Shown here in pieces: positions 50,503-59,239 of a stretch of DNA of 61,315 bases. The stretch spans positions 1 through 61,315 of the forward strand of contig CAIXPZ010000017.1 in the NCBI GenBank assembly GCA_903921455.1. The letters run 5' to 3'. Each line of letters starts with the position of its first letter. Within the stretch, counting starts at the first letter, position 1. Made by a program: the position numbers and the translations under genes. The stretch comes from an uncultured Verrucomicrobia subdivision 3 bacterium (GTDB lineage: Bacteria; Verrucomicrobiota; Verrucomicrobiae; Limisphaerales; UBA11358). The notes under the pieces are model-generated. The model made no database searches. It saw nothing but the letters and a program-made list of their open reading frames with translations, and had not been told where the DNA came from.

Positions 50503-51279
50503 TTAAGGATGGGTCTTCTCCGCCGCCGTTTTCGCTTTGGGCTTGAGCTGGTTCATCCGTTTCACGAATAGAAAATAAACGCCCGGACCGAAGCACAGCA
50601 GCATCACGGAAATGCCGGTGGTAATCCCCCAAAACGTGCCGAGCGGCGCACAGCAATCATCGCGGCGGCGCACGATGACATGGCTGGGCACGGCGATGAT
50701 GAGTTCCAGAATGCTGCCGCGCAGCAGCCAGCGGGTGAGGCGCTGGAGCACGGTGGCTTCGTCGTCGTCCCGGGCGAAATGCCGGAAGACGAAGCCCCAC
50801 ACCGTCCAAAACACCACCAGGATGATGAGCACGCTGGCGAAGGCGCCGCCATCGGTCATGGGTGACGTGTTGGCGGTGCGGCTGGGGTCGTTGAGGAATA
50901 AATTGTGCAGCCGGTCCACGAAGGAGAAGGCGTTGCCCGCATCGTCGTGGAACAGGACGTACAGCAGGGACAGGACGCCGGCAAAGCAGAGGTTCGCCAG
51001 AAAAAACGCGGTGACGATAATGGGGACGCGCAGCGGTCGGCGAGCCGGCAGGCGACGTTCCGTGAGGTTGAGGGGCAGCAGGAGCAGCACGGCTTGGCCC
51101 CCCACCAGCACGCCGAGCCAGAGCCAGTATTGCCACTGAGTGTAGCCCTTGAGAATTTCCTTGAGCGAGACGTCGCCATGCGTCCCCCAGTTGCCAAAGG
51201 CGATGCCGGCGACCGGCACGGTGAGGAGAATGAGGGTGAGTGCGTAAAGAAAAACGGTGAAGATGGCCCAGCGTTTCAT
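50503..51279 (-). CDS. hypothetical integral membrane protein
   Basis: 258 aa from ATG 51277-51279 (MKRWAIFTVFLYALTLILLT). Six hydrophobic segments are visible, at about residues 5-27, 52-72, 85-110, 148-168, 188-203 and 218-240. A loop holds paired cysteines (RRRDDCCAPLGTFWG). The C-terminus is basic and ends KTAAEKTHP. No family is recognised. It is divergent from sucC and converges on the LuxR-type regulator. The track of hydrophobicity is the only firm observation. Confidence 0.65.
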   Translation of the reverse strand: MKRWAIFTVFLYALTLILLTVPVAGIAFGNWGTHGDVSLKEILKGYTQWQYWLWLGVLVGGQAVLLLLPLNLTERRLPARRPLRVPIIVTAFFLANLCFAGVLSLLYVLFHDDAGNAFSFVDRLHNLFLNDPSRTANTSPMTDGGAFASVLIILVVFWTVWGFVFRHFARDDDEATVLQRLTRWLLRGSILELIIAVPSHVIVRRRDDCCAPLGTFWGITTGISVMLLCFGPGVYFLFVKRMNQLKPKAKTAAEKTHP

Positions 51280-51396
51280 AAGGGATATTTGGTCAGGAAG
51301 TTGAACACCAGGCCAGCGAAATCGTTGCGGCGGGTGCGCAGTTGGAAGTTGATTTCCGGCGGCAATGGTTTTTAATGCAGCCACGAATTTTTCGCC

Positions 51397-52602
51397 ATGA
51401 ACATCCACGAATACCAAGCCAAGCAGTTGCTCGCCCAATACGGCGTCAATGTTCCCTATGAAATTCCCGCCAAGTCGCTCGCCGAAGTGCGCCCGGCGGC
51501 GGAGAAAATCGCCGCCAGCGGCAGCGCCAAGGTCGTCGTCAAATCGCAGATCCATGCGGGCGGACGCGGCAAGGGCACGTTCAATAGCGGCTTCCAGGGC
51601 GGCGTGAAAGTCACTTCGTCAGTGGACGAGGCGGTTTCCGTTGCCGAAAAAATGCTCGGCCAGACGCTCGTCACCAAGCAGACCGGCGCGGACGGCCGCA
51701 TGGTCCAGACGCTGCTGCTCGCCGCCGGCGCGAAGATCAAAAAGGAATTTTACCTCGCCGTGCTGCTCAACCGCGAAACCTCCCGCCCGCTCATCATGGC
51801 CAGCACCGAGGGCGGCATGGACATCGAGGAAGTCGCCGAGAAGCATCCCGAAAAGATTTGCAAGGAGACCATTGATCCCGCCGTCGGCATCATGCCCTAT
51901 CAGGCCCGCAAAGTTGCCGCCGCGCTCGGACTCAAGGGCGATCTCTTCAATGCCGGCGTGAAGCTCATCACCGGCGTTTACAACACCTGGTGGGAATGCG
52001 ACGCCTCGATGGTGGAGCTGAATCCGCTCGCGATTGTGGAACTCGCCGATGGCAAGGAAACCGTCATGGCGCTGGATGCAAAAATCTCCCTGGATGACAA
52101 TGCGCTCTATCGCCACAAGAATATCCAGGAAATGCGCGATCTGAACGAGGAAGCGCCGCTGGAAATCGAAGCGAGCAAGTTCAATCTGAATTACATCAAG
52201 CTCGACGGCTCGATCGCGTGCCTCGTGAATGGCGCGGGCCTGGCCATGGCGACGATGGACATCATCCAGCATTTCGGCGGCAACCCGGCCAACTTCCTCG
52301 ACGTCGGCGGCGGCGCGAGCAAGGAGCAGGTCACCGCGGCCTTCAAGATCATCTTGAGCGACCCGAACGTGAAGGGGATCATGGTCAACATCTTCGGCGG
52401 CATCATGGACTGCAACGTCATCGCCACCGGCATTGTCGCGGCGGTGAAGGAAACCGGCCTGAAACTTCCGCTCGTGGTTCGCCTTGAAGGCAACAATGTG
52501 CTGGCCGGCAAAAAAACGCTGGCGGAATCCGGCGTCGCCATCATCAATGGCGATTCGATGGCCGACGCGGCGAAGAAGATCGTGGCGGCGGTCGGGAAAT
52601 GA
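51397..52602 (+). CDS. sucC: succinyl-CoA synthetase beta subunit
   Basis: 401 aa. With the alpha subunit it interconverts succinyl-CoA and succinate in the TCA cycle, making ATP or [23 protein letters not shown] is the ATP-grasp N-terminus; [19 protein letters not shown] and [13 protein letters not shown], with [13 protein letters not shown], are conserved. Length is normal. In most bacteria sucD follows immediately; here the next gene is an unrelated small protein at 52641, so the alpha subunit must be encoded elsewhere. Confidence 0.95.
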   Translation: MNIHEYQAKQLLAQYGVNVPYEIPAKSLAEVRPAAEKIAASGSAKVVVKSQIHAGGRGKGTFNSGFQGGVKVTSSVDEAVSVAEKMLGQTLVTKQTGADGRMVQTLLLAAGAKIKKEFYLAVLLNRETSRPLIMASTEGGMDIEEVAEKHPEKICKETIDPAVGIMPYQARKVAAALGLKGDLFNAGVKLITGVYNTWWECDASMVELNPLAIVELADGKETVMALDAKISLDDNALYRHKNIQEMRDLNEEAPLEIEASKFNLNYIKLDGSIACLVNGAGLAMATMDIIQHFGGNPANFLDVGGGASKEQVTAAFKIILSDPNVKGIMVNIFGGIMDCNVIATGIVAAVKETGLKLPLVVRLEGNNVLAGKKTLAESGVAIINGDSMADAAKKIVAAVGK

Positions 52603-52640
52603 TTCGTTGAAAAAACGCCGGCCCGGTCTAATTTGGTTCA

Positions 52641-52859
52641 ATGATTGACGCAGCGACATGGGCACAGATCAACGGCGAGTATGCGATGCCGCCGGACGCC
52701 GGCCCGGCCTGGCGCGCAGCGGTGGAATATGGTTTTGATATGTCGCTGGTGGAAGACGCCCTGCGGCTGACGCCGGAACAAAGGTTGGAGCAGCACCAAC
52801 GGGCCTTGGACCTAGTACTTGAAGTGAAGGAATCCGGAGAACGTCATGCCGCAAAATGA
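52641..52859 (+). CDS. small hypothetical protein paired with a nucleotidyltransferase
   Basis: 72 aa, mostly helical (WRAAVEYGFDMSLVEDALRL, TPEQRLEQHQRALDLVLEVK). The pattern LTPEQRLEQHQRAL is common in short proteins next to minimal nucleotidyltransferases. It overlaps the following gene by 14 bases, so translation is coupled. The pair resembles HEPN/MNT or AbiE-like toxin-antitoxin modules, but this is inferred from size, overlap and the partner. Confidence 0.6.
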   Translation: MIDAATWAQINGEYAMPPDAGPAWRAAVEYGFDMSLVEDALRLTPEQRLEQHQRALDLVLEVKESGERHAAK

Positions 52860-53343
52860 CAAAGCTATTCTTTCCCGACTCAAGGAACAGAAGGTTGAAT
52901 TCGTAATCATTGGCGGCGTTTGCGGCGTGCTGCACGGCGCATCACTGGTGACTCTGGACTTGGACATCTGCTGCCATTTCAGCCGGGAAAATCTTCGGCG
53001 GCTTGAAGCTGCGGTAAAAGACCTGCATCCGCGCCACCGTTTGACGGCCAATAAATTGCCGTTCGAGCTGACCGAACATCTCTGCGACACCTTGAAGAAT
53101 GTTTATTTGAACACGGATCTGGGAGTCTTGGATTGCCTGAGCGAGGTGTTGGGAGTCGGCGGATACGAAGAGGTCTTGCTGCGCTCCATTCCGCACAGCC
53201 TGTCCTATGGCGAGTTTCGCATTTTGAATCTGGACGCGCTGATTGCCGCCAAGTCGGCCGTCGGGCGCGGAAAAGATTTGGACGCCGTCAAATTGCTCAT
53301 GGCCATCAAAGAAAGAACAGCGCAGCGGGATGAACGGTTTTGA
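52846..53343 (+). CDS. nucleotidyltransferase-fold protein
   Basis: 165 aa. EFVIIGGVCGVLHGASLVTLDLDIC has the glycine-rich motif and the DxD metal site of nucleotidyltransferases (as in MNT and AbiEii-like proteins). The C-terminus has LDALIAAKSAVGRGKDLDAVKLL, typical of DUF6036/nucleotidyl transferase AbiEii relatives. It overlaps the 72-aa gene upstream. Such proteins modify toxins or tRNA, or act as defence components; the specific role here is unknown. Confidence 0.75.
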   Translation: MPQNDKAILSRLKEQKVEFVIIGGVCGVLHGASLVTLDLDICCHFSRENLRRLEAAVKDLHPRHRLTANKLPFELTEHLCDTLKNVYLNTDLGVLDCLSEVLGVGGYEEVLLRSIPHSLSYGEFRILNLDALIAAKSAVGRGKDLDAVKLLMAIKERTAQRDERF

Positions 53344-53367
53344 AGCGCTATCGCCTTCCGCTTGCTT

Positions 53368-54963
53368 CTAGCCAATTTTCAGCCAGACCGTTTTCAAATA
53401 AGCCGGCTCGGCTCGACTGACCGGAAAATCCGGTGGTTGCGGGACGTAGTGGCGTTTTACAATCTTCCGGTTTGCCGCGCGCACAGCCGTTTCGATGTCC
53501 GCGAGAAAATCTTCCGGCGGCCAGTCCGCCGCGTTGGTGGAGGCGAGCAGCACGCCGCCGGGTTTGAGGACGGGCAGGGCGGCGCTCACCAGCGTGCCGT
53601 AATCTTTCTCCGCGCGGAACGCGCCGTGTTCCTTCGATTGTGAAAAAGTTGGGGGGTCGAGCACGATGGCGTCGAACGCGCGGCCTTTCTTCGCCAGCCG
53701 GCGCAGCCAGTCGAACGTGTCGCCGTAAATGAAATCGTGCACCGCCGGGTCGAGCCCGTTCAACGCGAAGTTGCGCCTGCCCCATTCGAGGTATTTCTTC
53801 GAGAGATCGAGGCTCGTCACCCGCGCGCCCGCCTTGGCCGCGCACACGGAGAAACCGCAGGTGTAGGCGAAGCAATTGAGGATTTCGGATTTCGGATTTC
53901 GGATTTCGGAAAAGGGAAAATCCGCCGCAACATAGCCGGTCAACAGGCGGCGGCGGTTGTCGCGCTGATCGAGGAACAGGCCGACGGAATAGCCCTCGCG
54001 GAAACTCAGCTCGTAACGGAGGACATTCTCCAGAATCTCAAACCGGTCCGGCGCCGCTTCGCCGAAAACCAGTTGCGGTGAAACTTCGCCCGTGGTGGTT
54101 TTGCGGACCTGGCGGGACAGCGTCTTGTGATAGGCCCCGCGCGCGGAAAAAATCCGGACGAGGCGGGCCAGTTCGGCCTGCTGGCTGGCACTCAAGGCCG
54201 CTTCGGCTTGCGAGAGCAAGAAATCACCGAGCTGCTCCACGAACCAGCCCGGCCAGCCGTCGCTCGCGCCGTGAATCACGCGAAAGGCGTTCGTCGCCTC
54301 CGGCTCGATGACGGCGGTGCGGAGGGCGCGCCGGGCCTCGATGGCGAAATCCACGGGCGCGAAAAACTTCACCGGCCGGTTCGTTTCCGGGTGCGCAAAT
54401 TCAATTTCCGCCGCCTGCAAAAAAACGCGCGTGGAAGCCGTGCCGCCGTAGAGCGTGTCGCCCAGGATTGGAAAACCGTTTTCCGCCGCGTGGACGCGGA
54501 TCTGGTGGGTGCGGCCGGTCAGCGGAAAGGCCGCGAGGATGGAGGATGGAGGATGGAGGATGGCAGATTTTAAATTGGCCGGGGTGAATTGGGTTTCCGC
54601 GGCTTCGCCGCCGGGCCGGCTGGCGTATTTTTCGCCGACGCGCAGCAACGTGGTTTTTACCGTGACTGCTTTCGGCGGCACGGCGCGGTCGGTGAGCAGA
54701 AGATATTTTTTGTGGACGCGGCGCTGCGTGAATTGTTCCGTGAGCGACTTGTTGGCGAGCGGCGTCTTGCCGAAGACGAGAATGCCGCTGGTTTCCTTGT
54801 CGAGCCGGTGGATGATGGCGAGCGACGCCCAGCGCGGCTCGCGGTGGCGCAGCCAGTCGTAGATGCCTTCGCCGGCGTAAGGCGACGGCGCGTGGGTATT
54901 CCAGCCGGCGGGTTTGTGAACCACCAGCAGATGCTCGTCTTCAAAAATCACACCCGGAACCAT
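53368..54963 (-). CDS. RNA pseudouridine synthase fused to a RlmI-like methyltransferase
   Basis: 531 aa. Residues 1-215 are an RluA-family pseudouridine synthase: HKPAGWNTHAP, catalytic Asp55 in HRLDKETSG and PLTGRTHQIRVHA. Residues about 220-531 are a class I SAM methyltransferase of the RlmI (rRNA m5C) type: AFRVIHGASDGWPGWFVEQL, SVGLFLDQRDNRR, FAYTCGFSVCAAKAGA (motif I) and VLDPPTFSQSK (motif IV). Two heptamer repeat runs lie in frame, one at the edge of PLTGRTHQ (54535-54569) and one just before motif I (53881-53908). Both activities target rRNA or tRNA bases. A natural fusion of both enzymes is unusual. Confidence 0.85.
   Translation of the reverse strand: MVPGVIFEDEHLLVVHKPAGWNTHAPSPYAGEGIYDWLRHREPRWASLAIIHRLDKETSGILVFGKTPLANKSLTEQFTQRRVHKKYLLLTDRAVPPKAVTVKTTLLRVGEKYASRPGGEAAETQFTPANLKSAILHPPSSILAAFPLTGRTHQIRVHAAENGFPILGDTLYGGTASTRVFLQAAEIEFAHPETNRPVKFFAPVDFAIEARRALRTAVIEPEATNAFRVIHGASDGWPGWFVEQLGDFLLSQAEAALSASQQAELARLVRIFSARGAYHKTLSRQVRKTTTGEVSPQLVFGEAAPDRFEILENVLRYELSFREGYSVGLFLDQRDNRRRLLTGYVAADFPFSEIRNPKSEILNCFAYTCGFSVCAAKAGARVTSLDLSKKYLEWGRRNFALNGLDPAVHDFIYGDTFDWLRRLAKKGRAFDAIVLDPPTFSQSKEHGAFRAEKDYGTLVSAALPVLKPGGVLLASTNAADWPPEDFLADIETAVRAANRKIVKRHYVPQPPDFPVSRAEPAYLKTVWLKIG
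53881..53908 (+). repeat. heptamer run inside the fused rRNA-modification gene
   Basis: GATTTCG at 53881, 53888, 53895 and 53902, then GGAAAAGG at 53908-53915, whose reverse complement CCTTTTCC is the end of the core shared by the elements at 20924 and 27982. It encodes FSEIRNPKSEILN in frame. Confidence 0.75.
54535..54569 (+). repeat. heptamer run inside the fused rRNA-modification gene
   Basis: GAGGATG at 54535, 54542, 54549 and 54556, then GCAGATT at 54563. The same words appear at the waaF start (20856-20919). It encodes NLKSAILHPPSSILA between the synthase strands, without breaking the frame. Confidence 0.75.
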
Positions 54964-55037
54964 GCGACATCAAAACATTTTCCGGCGTGGGAATGAAGGC
55001 CAGAGTGCGGGGGCGGCCAGGCTTCATTCCGCCGGCT

Positions 55038-55427
55038 TCACTTCTTTTTATACATCTGCTCGGGCGTGAGCCGTTGTGGCTCCGTGGTCTTGAACGTCAC
55101 GCCGTCGGCTTCGACGGAGCGGAAGAAGCAGGAATTGTAGCCCTCGTGGCAGGCGGGCCCCTTTTGTTCCACTTGGATGAGCAGGCAGTCGCCGTCGCAG
55201 TCGAACGAGACATTCTTGACGGTTTGCGTGTTACCGCTTTCTTCGCCCTTCATCCAGTATTTCTGACGCGAACGGCTCCAGAAATGCGTCTTGCCGTTCT
55301 TGATCGTGTCTTCCAGGGAGGCGCGGTTCATCCAGGCCATCATCACCACGCGGCCGGTCTTTTGTTCCTGGATGATGGCGGGAATCAATCCGTTCGCATC
55401 AAACTTCAACTTGTCGTAGAAACTCAT
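55038..55427 (-). CDS. hisI: phosphoribosyl-AMP cyclohydrolase
   Basis: 129 aa. HisI opens the adenine ring of phosphoribosyl-AMP, step three of histidine synthesis, using zinc. GLIPAIIQEQKTGRVVMMAWMN is the family start; HFWSRSRQKYWMKGEESGNTQ and DCDGDCLLIQVEQKGPACHEG hold the metal-binding Asp/Cys set. Length matches the stand-alone HisI; HisE is not fused. No other his genes are in the window. Confidence 0.95.
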   Translation of the reverse strand: MSFYDKLKFDANGLIPAIIQEQKTGRVVMMAWMNRASLEDTIKNGKTHFWSRSRQKYWMKGEESGNTQTVKNVSFDCDGDCLLIQVEQKGPACHEGYNSCFFRSVEADGVTFKTTEPQRLTPEQMYKKK

Positions 55428-55482
55428 AATCCGATGATTTCACCAGAAAATCCGGGGATGCACAAAGCGGAATTTGCCGGAT

Positions 55483-56556
55483 TCAGGGCGACTTTTGCGT
55501 CCGTTGCAGCGGAGGGGTCACGAGCAGATTCGCCGGCAATTCGACCGCGTTGGTCCCGCCGGCGGAGGATTGGGTCATTGGCGGGAGCGTCGGGAGCAGA
55601 TTGGTTTCCACCGTGGTGTCCGTGTTGGTGGACGGATGTTCGTGGTCGGCCAGCGAACGGGTCAGCCGATTCTTCAAGTCCAGATACGCGATGTTCGTCA
55701 CGGCCGCAAGATGCACGCGGGCCTCGTCAAACATACTGGCGGCGGTCTTCACGCGGGCGAGATGCAATTCCACGCCCTGTCGCTCGGCGTCGGTATGCGC
55801 GACGTGCATGGCATTCGTCCAGGAGGCAAGCGCGTCGTTCGTGCGCAGCGGCTTGATACCGTAATAGCTTTCCGCGTAATCGGTGGCGAGAACGAAGTTG
55901 TCCGGCGCGAGTCGCATGGCCTGCTGGTAAAGTCCCAGCGCCTTGTCGAAGACCTGCTGCTCGTCGAGGTGATAAAACTCCTTCGCATCCTTGCGGAACA
56001 GATAAACCGTCGTGGCAAAATTCTGGTAATACACCGGTTCGTCGGGCTGGAGCATGATGGCCTGCGCGTAATACTCGAACGCCGTCTTCACCGGGCTGTG
56101 CTCGCCGTAGTAATTGGCGAGATTGTTCCAGACGGCGGGATTCTTCGGGTCGAGCTGCTTGGAATTTTCATATTGGATCACAGCCTGATCCTCGTCGCCG
56201 ATGTCGTTGAGGAAACTGCCATACGCCAGATAGCCGCGGGCGTGGTTGGGATGGTTGTGGAGGAAGTTCTCGTAGTTGTTGCGCACCTTGTCGAACCGGG
56301 CGCGGATGCGCAGGTTCAAGGCGCGGCTCGCCTCGGCCTTGTTCGTGGCGGACTGCGAATCGAAGCTGCGAATCCATTCGTTGACCTCGTCCTGCGCCGC
56401 GTCGTCCGCGATCATGATCTCGCGCAACTCGCGGTCCGCCGGCTCGGCGGGGATCTCGATGGCCACGCCGGTCTGCTGCTGGATGATGTTGCTGACGGCC
56501 TGCGGCTGGTTGGTGGCCAGCAGCGCGCCGAGGAGGCCGAGAGTGAGTTCGTTCAC
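55483..56556 (-). CDS. tetratricopeptide-repeat protein
   Basis: 357 aa. TPR-type units are visible: RGYLAYGSFLNDIGDEDQAV-type (about 105-140), AVWNNLANYYGEHSPVKTAF (about 143-165), VFDKALGLYQQAMRLAPDN (about 200-220) and ALASWTNAMHVAHTDAER (about 235-255). The N-terminus has a short hydrophobic start (NELTLGLLGALLATNQ) that is not a clean signal peptide. The C-terminal 50 residues are Thr/Pro-rich and disordered. It acts as a protein-protein scaffold; partners are unknown. Confidence 0.78.
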   Translation of the reverse strand: MNELTLGLLGALLATNQPQAVSNIIQQQTGVAIEIPAEPADRELREIMIADDAAQDEVNEWIRSFDSQSATNKAEASRALNLRIRARFDKVRNNYENFLHNHPNHARGYLAYGSFLNDIGDEDQAVIQYENSKQLDPKNPAVWNNLANYYGEHSPVKTAFEYYAQAIMLQPDEPVYYQNFATTVYLFRKDAKEFYHLDEQQVFDKALGLYQQAMRLAPDNFVLATDYAESYYGIKPLRTNDALASWTNAMHVAHTDAERQGVELHLARVKTAASMFDEARVHLAAVTNIAYLDLKNRLTRSLADHEHPSTNTDTTVETNLLPTLPPMTQSSAGGTNAVELPANLLVTPPLQRTQKSP

Positions 56557-56673
56557 GGGGAAAAATTAGCGCTTGGTCAAAAAAATGACAGGATTAACGA
56601 GATCGACCGGATTCATCCCCAAACATTCAATGCCAAAAATCATCCGCACCGTCCGGTTAAACCGGTCGCAGCC

Positions 56674-57117
56674 TTATTTCTCCAGATCATGCGGCACGAA
56701 CTTGATCACAAAATAGGTCGCGCGGTTTGTGCCGGTGTTCCGGAGGCCGTGCCGTTCATTGGATGCTTCAAAAATAATGCCGCCCGCGGCGACCAGGTTC
56801 GTCCGGTCGCCTTGCAGTGCCGCGAGCGTGCCCTCTTTGACGACCATCAATTCCTCCTCCGCGTGCCGGTGGGCCGGATGCGGTGATTCGCCTGGATTGA
56901 GCGTGGTGACGTGTATTTCGAGGCTGGCGAGCATGGGCGTCGGCGCGTCGCAGACCGACCGGCGTTCGCCCATCTGGGTGGGGACGACCTTGAGGTCGGC
57001 CCAGTTGAAGCAGGCAGAGTGTAGCACCGGCTTGGCGGCGGATTGCGCCAGCGCCAGGCCGGCACCGGCAACAGCCAAAGTGATGGCAACCACAATCAAA
57101 TCTCGGCGGGTAATCAT
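56674..57117 (-). CDS. exported cupin-domain protein
   Basis: 147 aa with an N-terminal export signal (about 1-26, RRDLIVVAITLAVAGAGLAL) that begins with RR and could be a Tat signal. The cupin motif 1 is GESPHPAHRHAEEELMVVKEG, with the metal ligands His, His and Glu; motif 2 is SNERHGLRNTG. Single-domain cupins bind sugars or act as small isomerases or dioxygenases; the substrate is not evident. Neighbours do not form a clear pathway. Confidence 0.82.
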   Translation of the reverse strand: MITRRDLIVVAITLAVAGAGLALAQSAAKPVLHSACFNWADLKVVPTQMGERRSVCDAPTPMLASLEIHVTTLNPGESPHPAHRHAEEELMVVKEGTLAALQGDRTNLVAAGGIIFEASNERHGLRNTGTNRATYFVIKFVPHDLEK

Positions 57118-57174
57118 CCCCGCATTTCGGCCGACTATGTTAATGAAGTCAAGCGGACAAAGCCGCCCGCCGGT

Positions 57175-57777
57175 TCAAGCCTTTTTCGCGCCAATATTGT
57201 CATCGTTGAAAATGGTCTTGAATTCCTTTCCGATGAGGAATTTGACGGGGCGGGTCTGGACGAAAGTCCGGGCCGCGTCGTCCGGCTTGCCGGCGCTGAC
57301 AATGATGGCCAGGTCGGCCCTGGCCTTCTTGCGATTTTCCTCGGTGGTCTGGGCATGGTGCAGATCAATGACCGGCTCCTGCCAGCGGTTGGTTTCAAAA
57401 ACCATGGTGCGACCGGCGTTGATGGCGCGGACGCCGAAGCCCATGTCCGCGTCATTGGGCTGGCAGGGTTCCACGCGGAACTCCCGCTTCTGCATGACCT
57501 GTGCGAGGGTCTGGTTGAGATGTTCCGTGGGCACGCCGGTGATCCAGTCCATGGCGCCGGCGGGCGCGCCGCCTTTGCGGTAGCGTTTGGCCTCAACGCC
57601 GGCAAGCGTCATGGTGATGGCGAAGCAGCCGCCTTGTGCGTTCCCGATGAACGCGCTGCTGGCACCCCAGGTGAGGATGGCCACGCTGTAAAGGGTGAAC
57701 CAGCCACTGAGGCCCAACCCGACCAGTTGCCACGATTTGACTCGGCTTAAAAAGGGAGCTTTGACTTTGGTATCCAT
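57175..57777 (-). CDS. hypothetical membrane protein with a nuclease-like C-terminal domain
   Basis: 200 aa from ATG 57775-57777 (MDTKVKAPFLSRVKSW). Hydrophobic segment at about residues 18-36 (LVGLGLSGWFTLYSVAILTW) and a further segment at about 40-60. The C-terminal half contains YRKGGAPAGAMDWITGVPTE and later RTFVQTRPVKFLIGKEFKTI with scattered Asp, Glu and Lys, loosely like restriction-endonuclease-fold proteins. This is a weak impression and no motif is certain. An upstream TTG would add eight residues. Confidence 0.5.
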   Translation of the reverse strand: MDTKVKAPFLSRVKSWQLVGLGLSGWFTLYSVAILTWGASSAFIGNAQGGCFAITMTLAGVEAKRYRKGGAPAGAMDWITGVPTEHLNQTLAQVMQKREFRVEPCQPNDADMGFGVRAINAGRTMVFETNRWQEPVIDLHHAQTTEENRKKARADLAIIVSAGKPDDAARTFVQTRPVKFLIGKEFKTIFNDDNIGAKKA

Positions 57778-58015
57778 ATAATCCAAGCCAATTAACAGCA
57801 AATCATGCGCCAGAAATCCGCTCCGGTTGGAAATTGGCTGGGATAAACTGAATGCGGGTAATGAAACCTGGCATTCACCCTGGGCTTAGAGGTAAAGCGT
57901 GGCGAGAATAGCCTCAATCGGCATAACAGATTAAAAACGAATGCTAAATAATAGTTGATCCCCGTTAAACCGGCATATGGTTTGGGTGCACGCAAGCCGT
58001 TTGCGCGCGGTATGG

Positions 58016-59233
58016 TCAAGGTTTATTGGCTACCGGGGTCTCGATAATGACGCTGCGGTAAATCGCGAGCAAGTCCTTCATCGGAATATCGAACTGGCCG
58101 GCCTTGGTGGCATAGCCGTATTGCGGTCCGTCGGGGCCTTTGGGTTTAAAAGTGTTGCCATGCGGATTCCAGAGCCGCACCGTCGTGGTATCGGGGTTGT
58201 AGCTCAGGATGGCATAAGCGTGTTTGGGATTGATGCCCGGGGGCAGGGAGTTGGTCGGGGTGGTGGCAGCCGCCAGACGGTGGTCAAGCAGGGCGGCACT
58301 CAAATCCTGTATCAGGTTGGTGGGATATTGCGCGGTATGGTGCTGGCCCTTGGCCAGCATGAGGACAAAGGATTTGGTTTTATACCCGGCCAGCGCGGTG
58401 ATGACGTAACCCGGCTTGCCGCCATGGGCGATGGCATCGGTGTCTGGCGCGTCTTCCGTGCCGGCCGGCAGCGAGGCTTCGCGAAGTTTTCCGAAGGCGT
58501 TTTCCAGAACGGTCAACCAGAGACCGTTGGTGCTGGCGGTCGAGGAGATGGCGATTTCCGCATCGCTCAATGGCGGGACTTGGAGGTTGTGTCCGTTGCC
58601 AAAGGCCACGGTGGTGGAACCGTCATCGTTCCGGGTGAACCTGGCTTTCACCTCGGCCGGATTCCGGTAAACCATGGCTCCCACCACCGAGACGAAATAG
58701 CAATCACCCAACGGCCCCTGATGACAGGCATCCAGCGCGGGGAGCGCTTGCGGAAAGAGTTCGCGTGAAATCCGGTGCAGCCGGATCAAGGCGCTGCGAT
58801 AGCGCGGTTGAAATGCGGGGGCCTGTCCGGTTTGCTTCGGTTGGGCAGGATCGTCTAGCCCAACGGACGAGGCATTCGTCATCGCCGTCTCACGCAACGG
58901 ACTGCCAACCAGATAGGCCTGCGTGATGGGTGGCAACGTGTATTTGCCGCCGCGCACGACCAGTTTGATGGCGGCGATGGCGGCGGCCGCTTCGTCGCGG
59001 TAAGCGTGGTTAGTTACGGCCGCGTCGATCTCAGACTTCGTGAGCGTGCCGTCGTTGTTTTTGTCCCACTGGCTGAAGTGTTGTTTGACCACCTCCGCAA
59101 ACAGCGGCGGCGGGGCGGGGCGGCTCGCCGGGGCCGTCGCCGGCAGGTTGGATTGGGCCAAAGAAACGTTTGTGAACGCCACGCTGCTTACCGCCAGGAC
59201 GAGGGCAAAACGGCAGGAACTTAGTCGCCTCAT
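58016..59233 (-). CDS. secreted calpain-like cysteine protease with an EF-hand
   Basis: 405 aa with a signal peptide (about 1-27, FALVLAVSSVAFTNVSLAQ). Residues 57-68, DKNNDGTLTKSE, are a canonical 12-residue EF-hand loop with Asp, Asn, Asp and a final Glu, so calcium binding is expected. The calpain catalytic domain follows: Cys178 in QGPLGDCYFVS, His338 in PKHAYAILSYN and Asn356 in LWNPHG, the complete C-H-N triad. Calpains are calcium-dependent cytosolic proteases in animals; an exported version with its own EF-hand is a less common bacterial form. It is followed seven bases later by the beta-helix gene. Confidence 0.83.
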   Translation of the reverse strand: MRRLSSCRFALVLAVSSVAFTNVSLAQSNLPATAPASRPAPPPLFAEVVKQHFSQWDKNNDGTLTKSEIDAAVTNHAYRDEAAAAIAAIKLVVRGGKYTLPPITQAYLVGSPLRETAMTNASSVGLDDPAQPKQTGQAPAFQPRYRSALIRLHRISRELFPQALPALDACHQGPLGDCYFVSVVGAMVYRNPAEVKARFTRNDDGSTTVAFGNGHNLQVPPLSDAEIAISSTASTNGLWLTVLENAFGKLREASLPAGTEDAPDTDAIAHGGKPGYVITALAGYKTKSFVLMLAKGQHHTAQYPTNLIQDLSAALLDHRLAAATTPTNSLPPGINPKHAYAILSYNPDTTTVRLWNPHGNTFKPKGPDGPQYGYATKAGQFDIPMKDLLAIYRSVIIETPVANKP

Positions 59234-59239
59234 ACGTTT

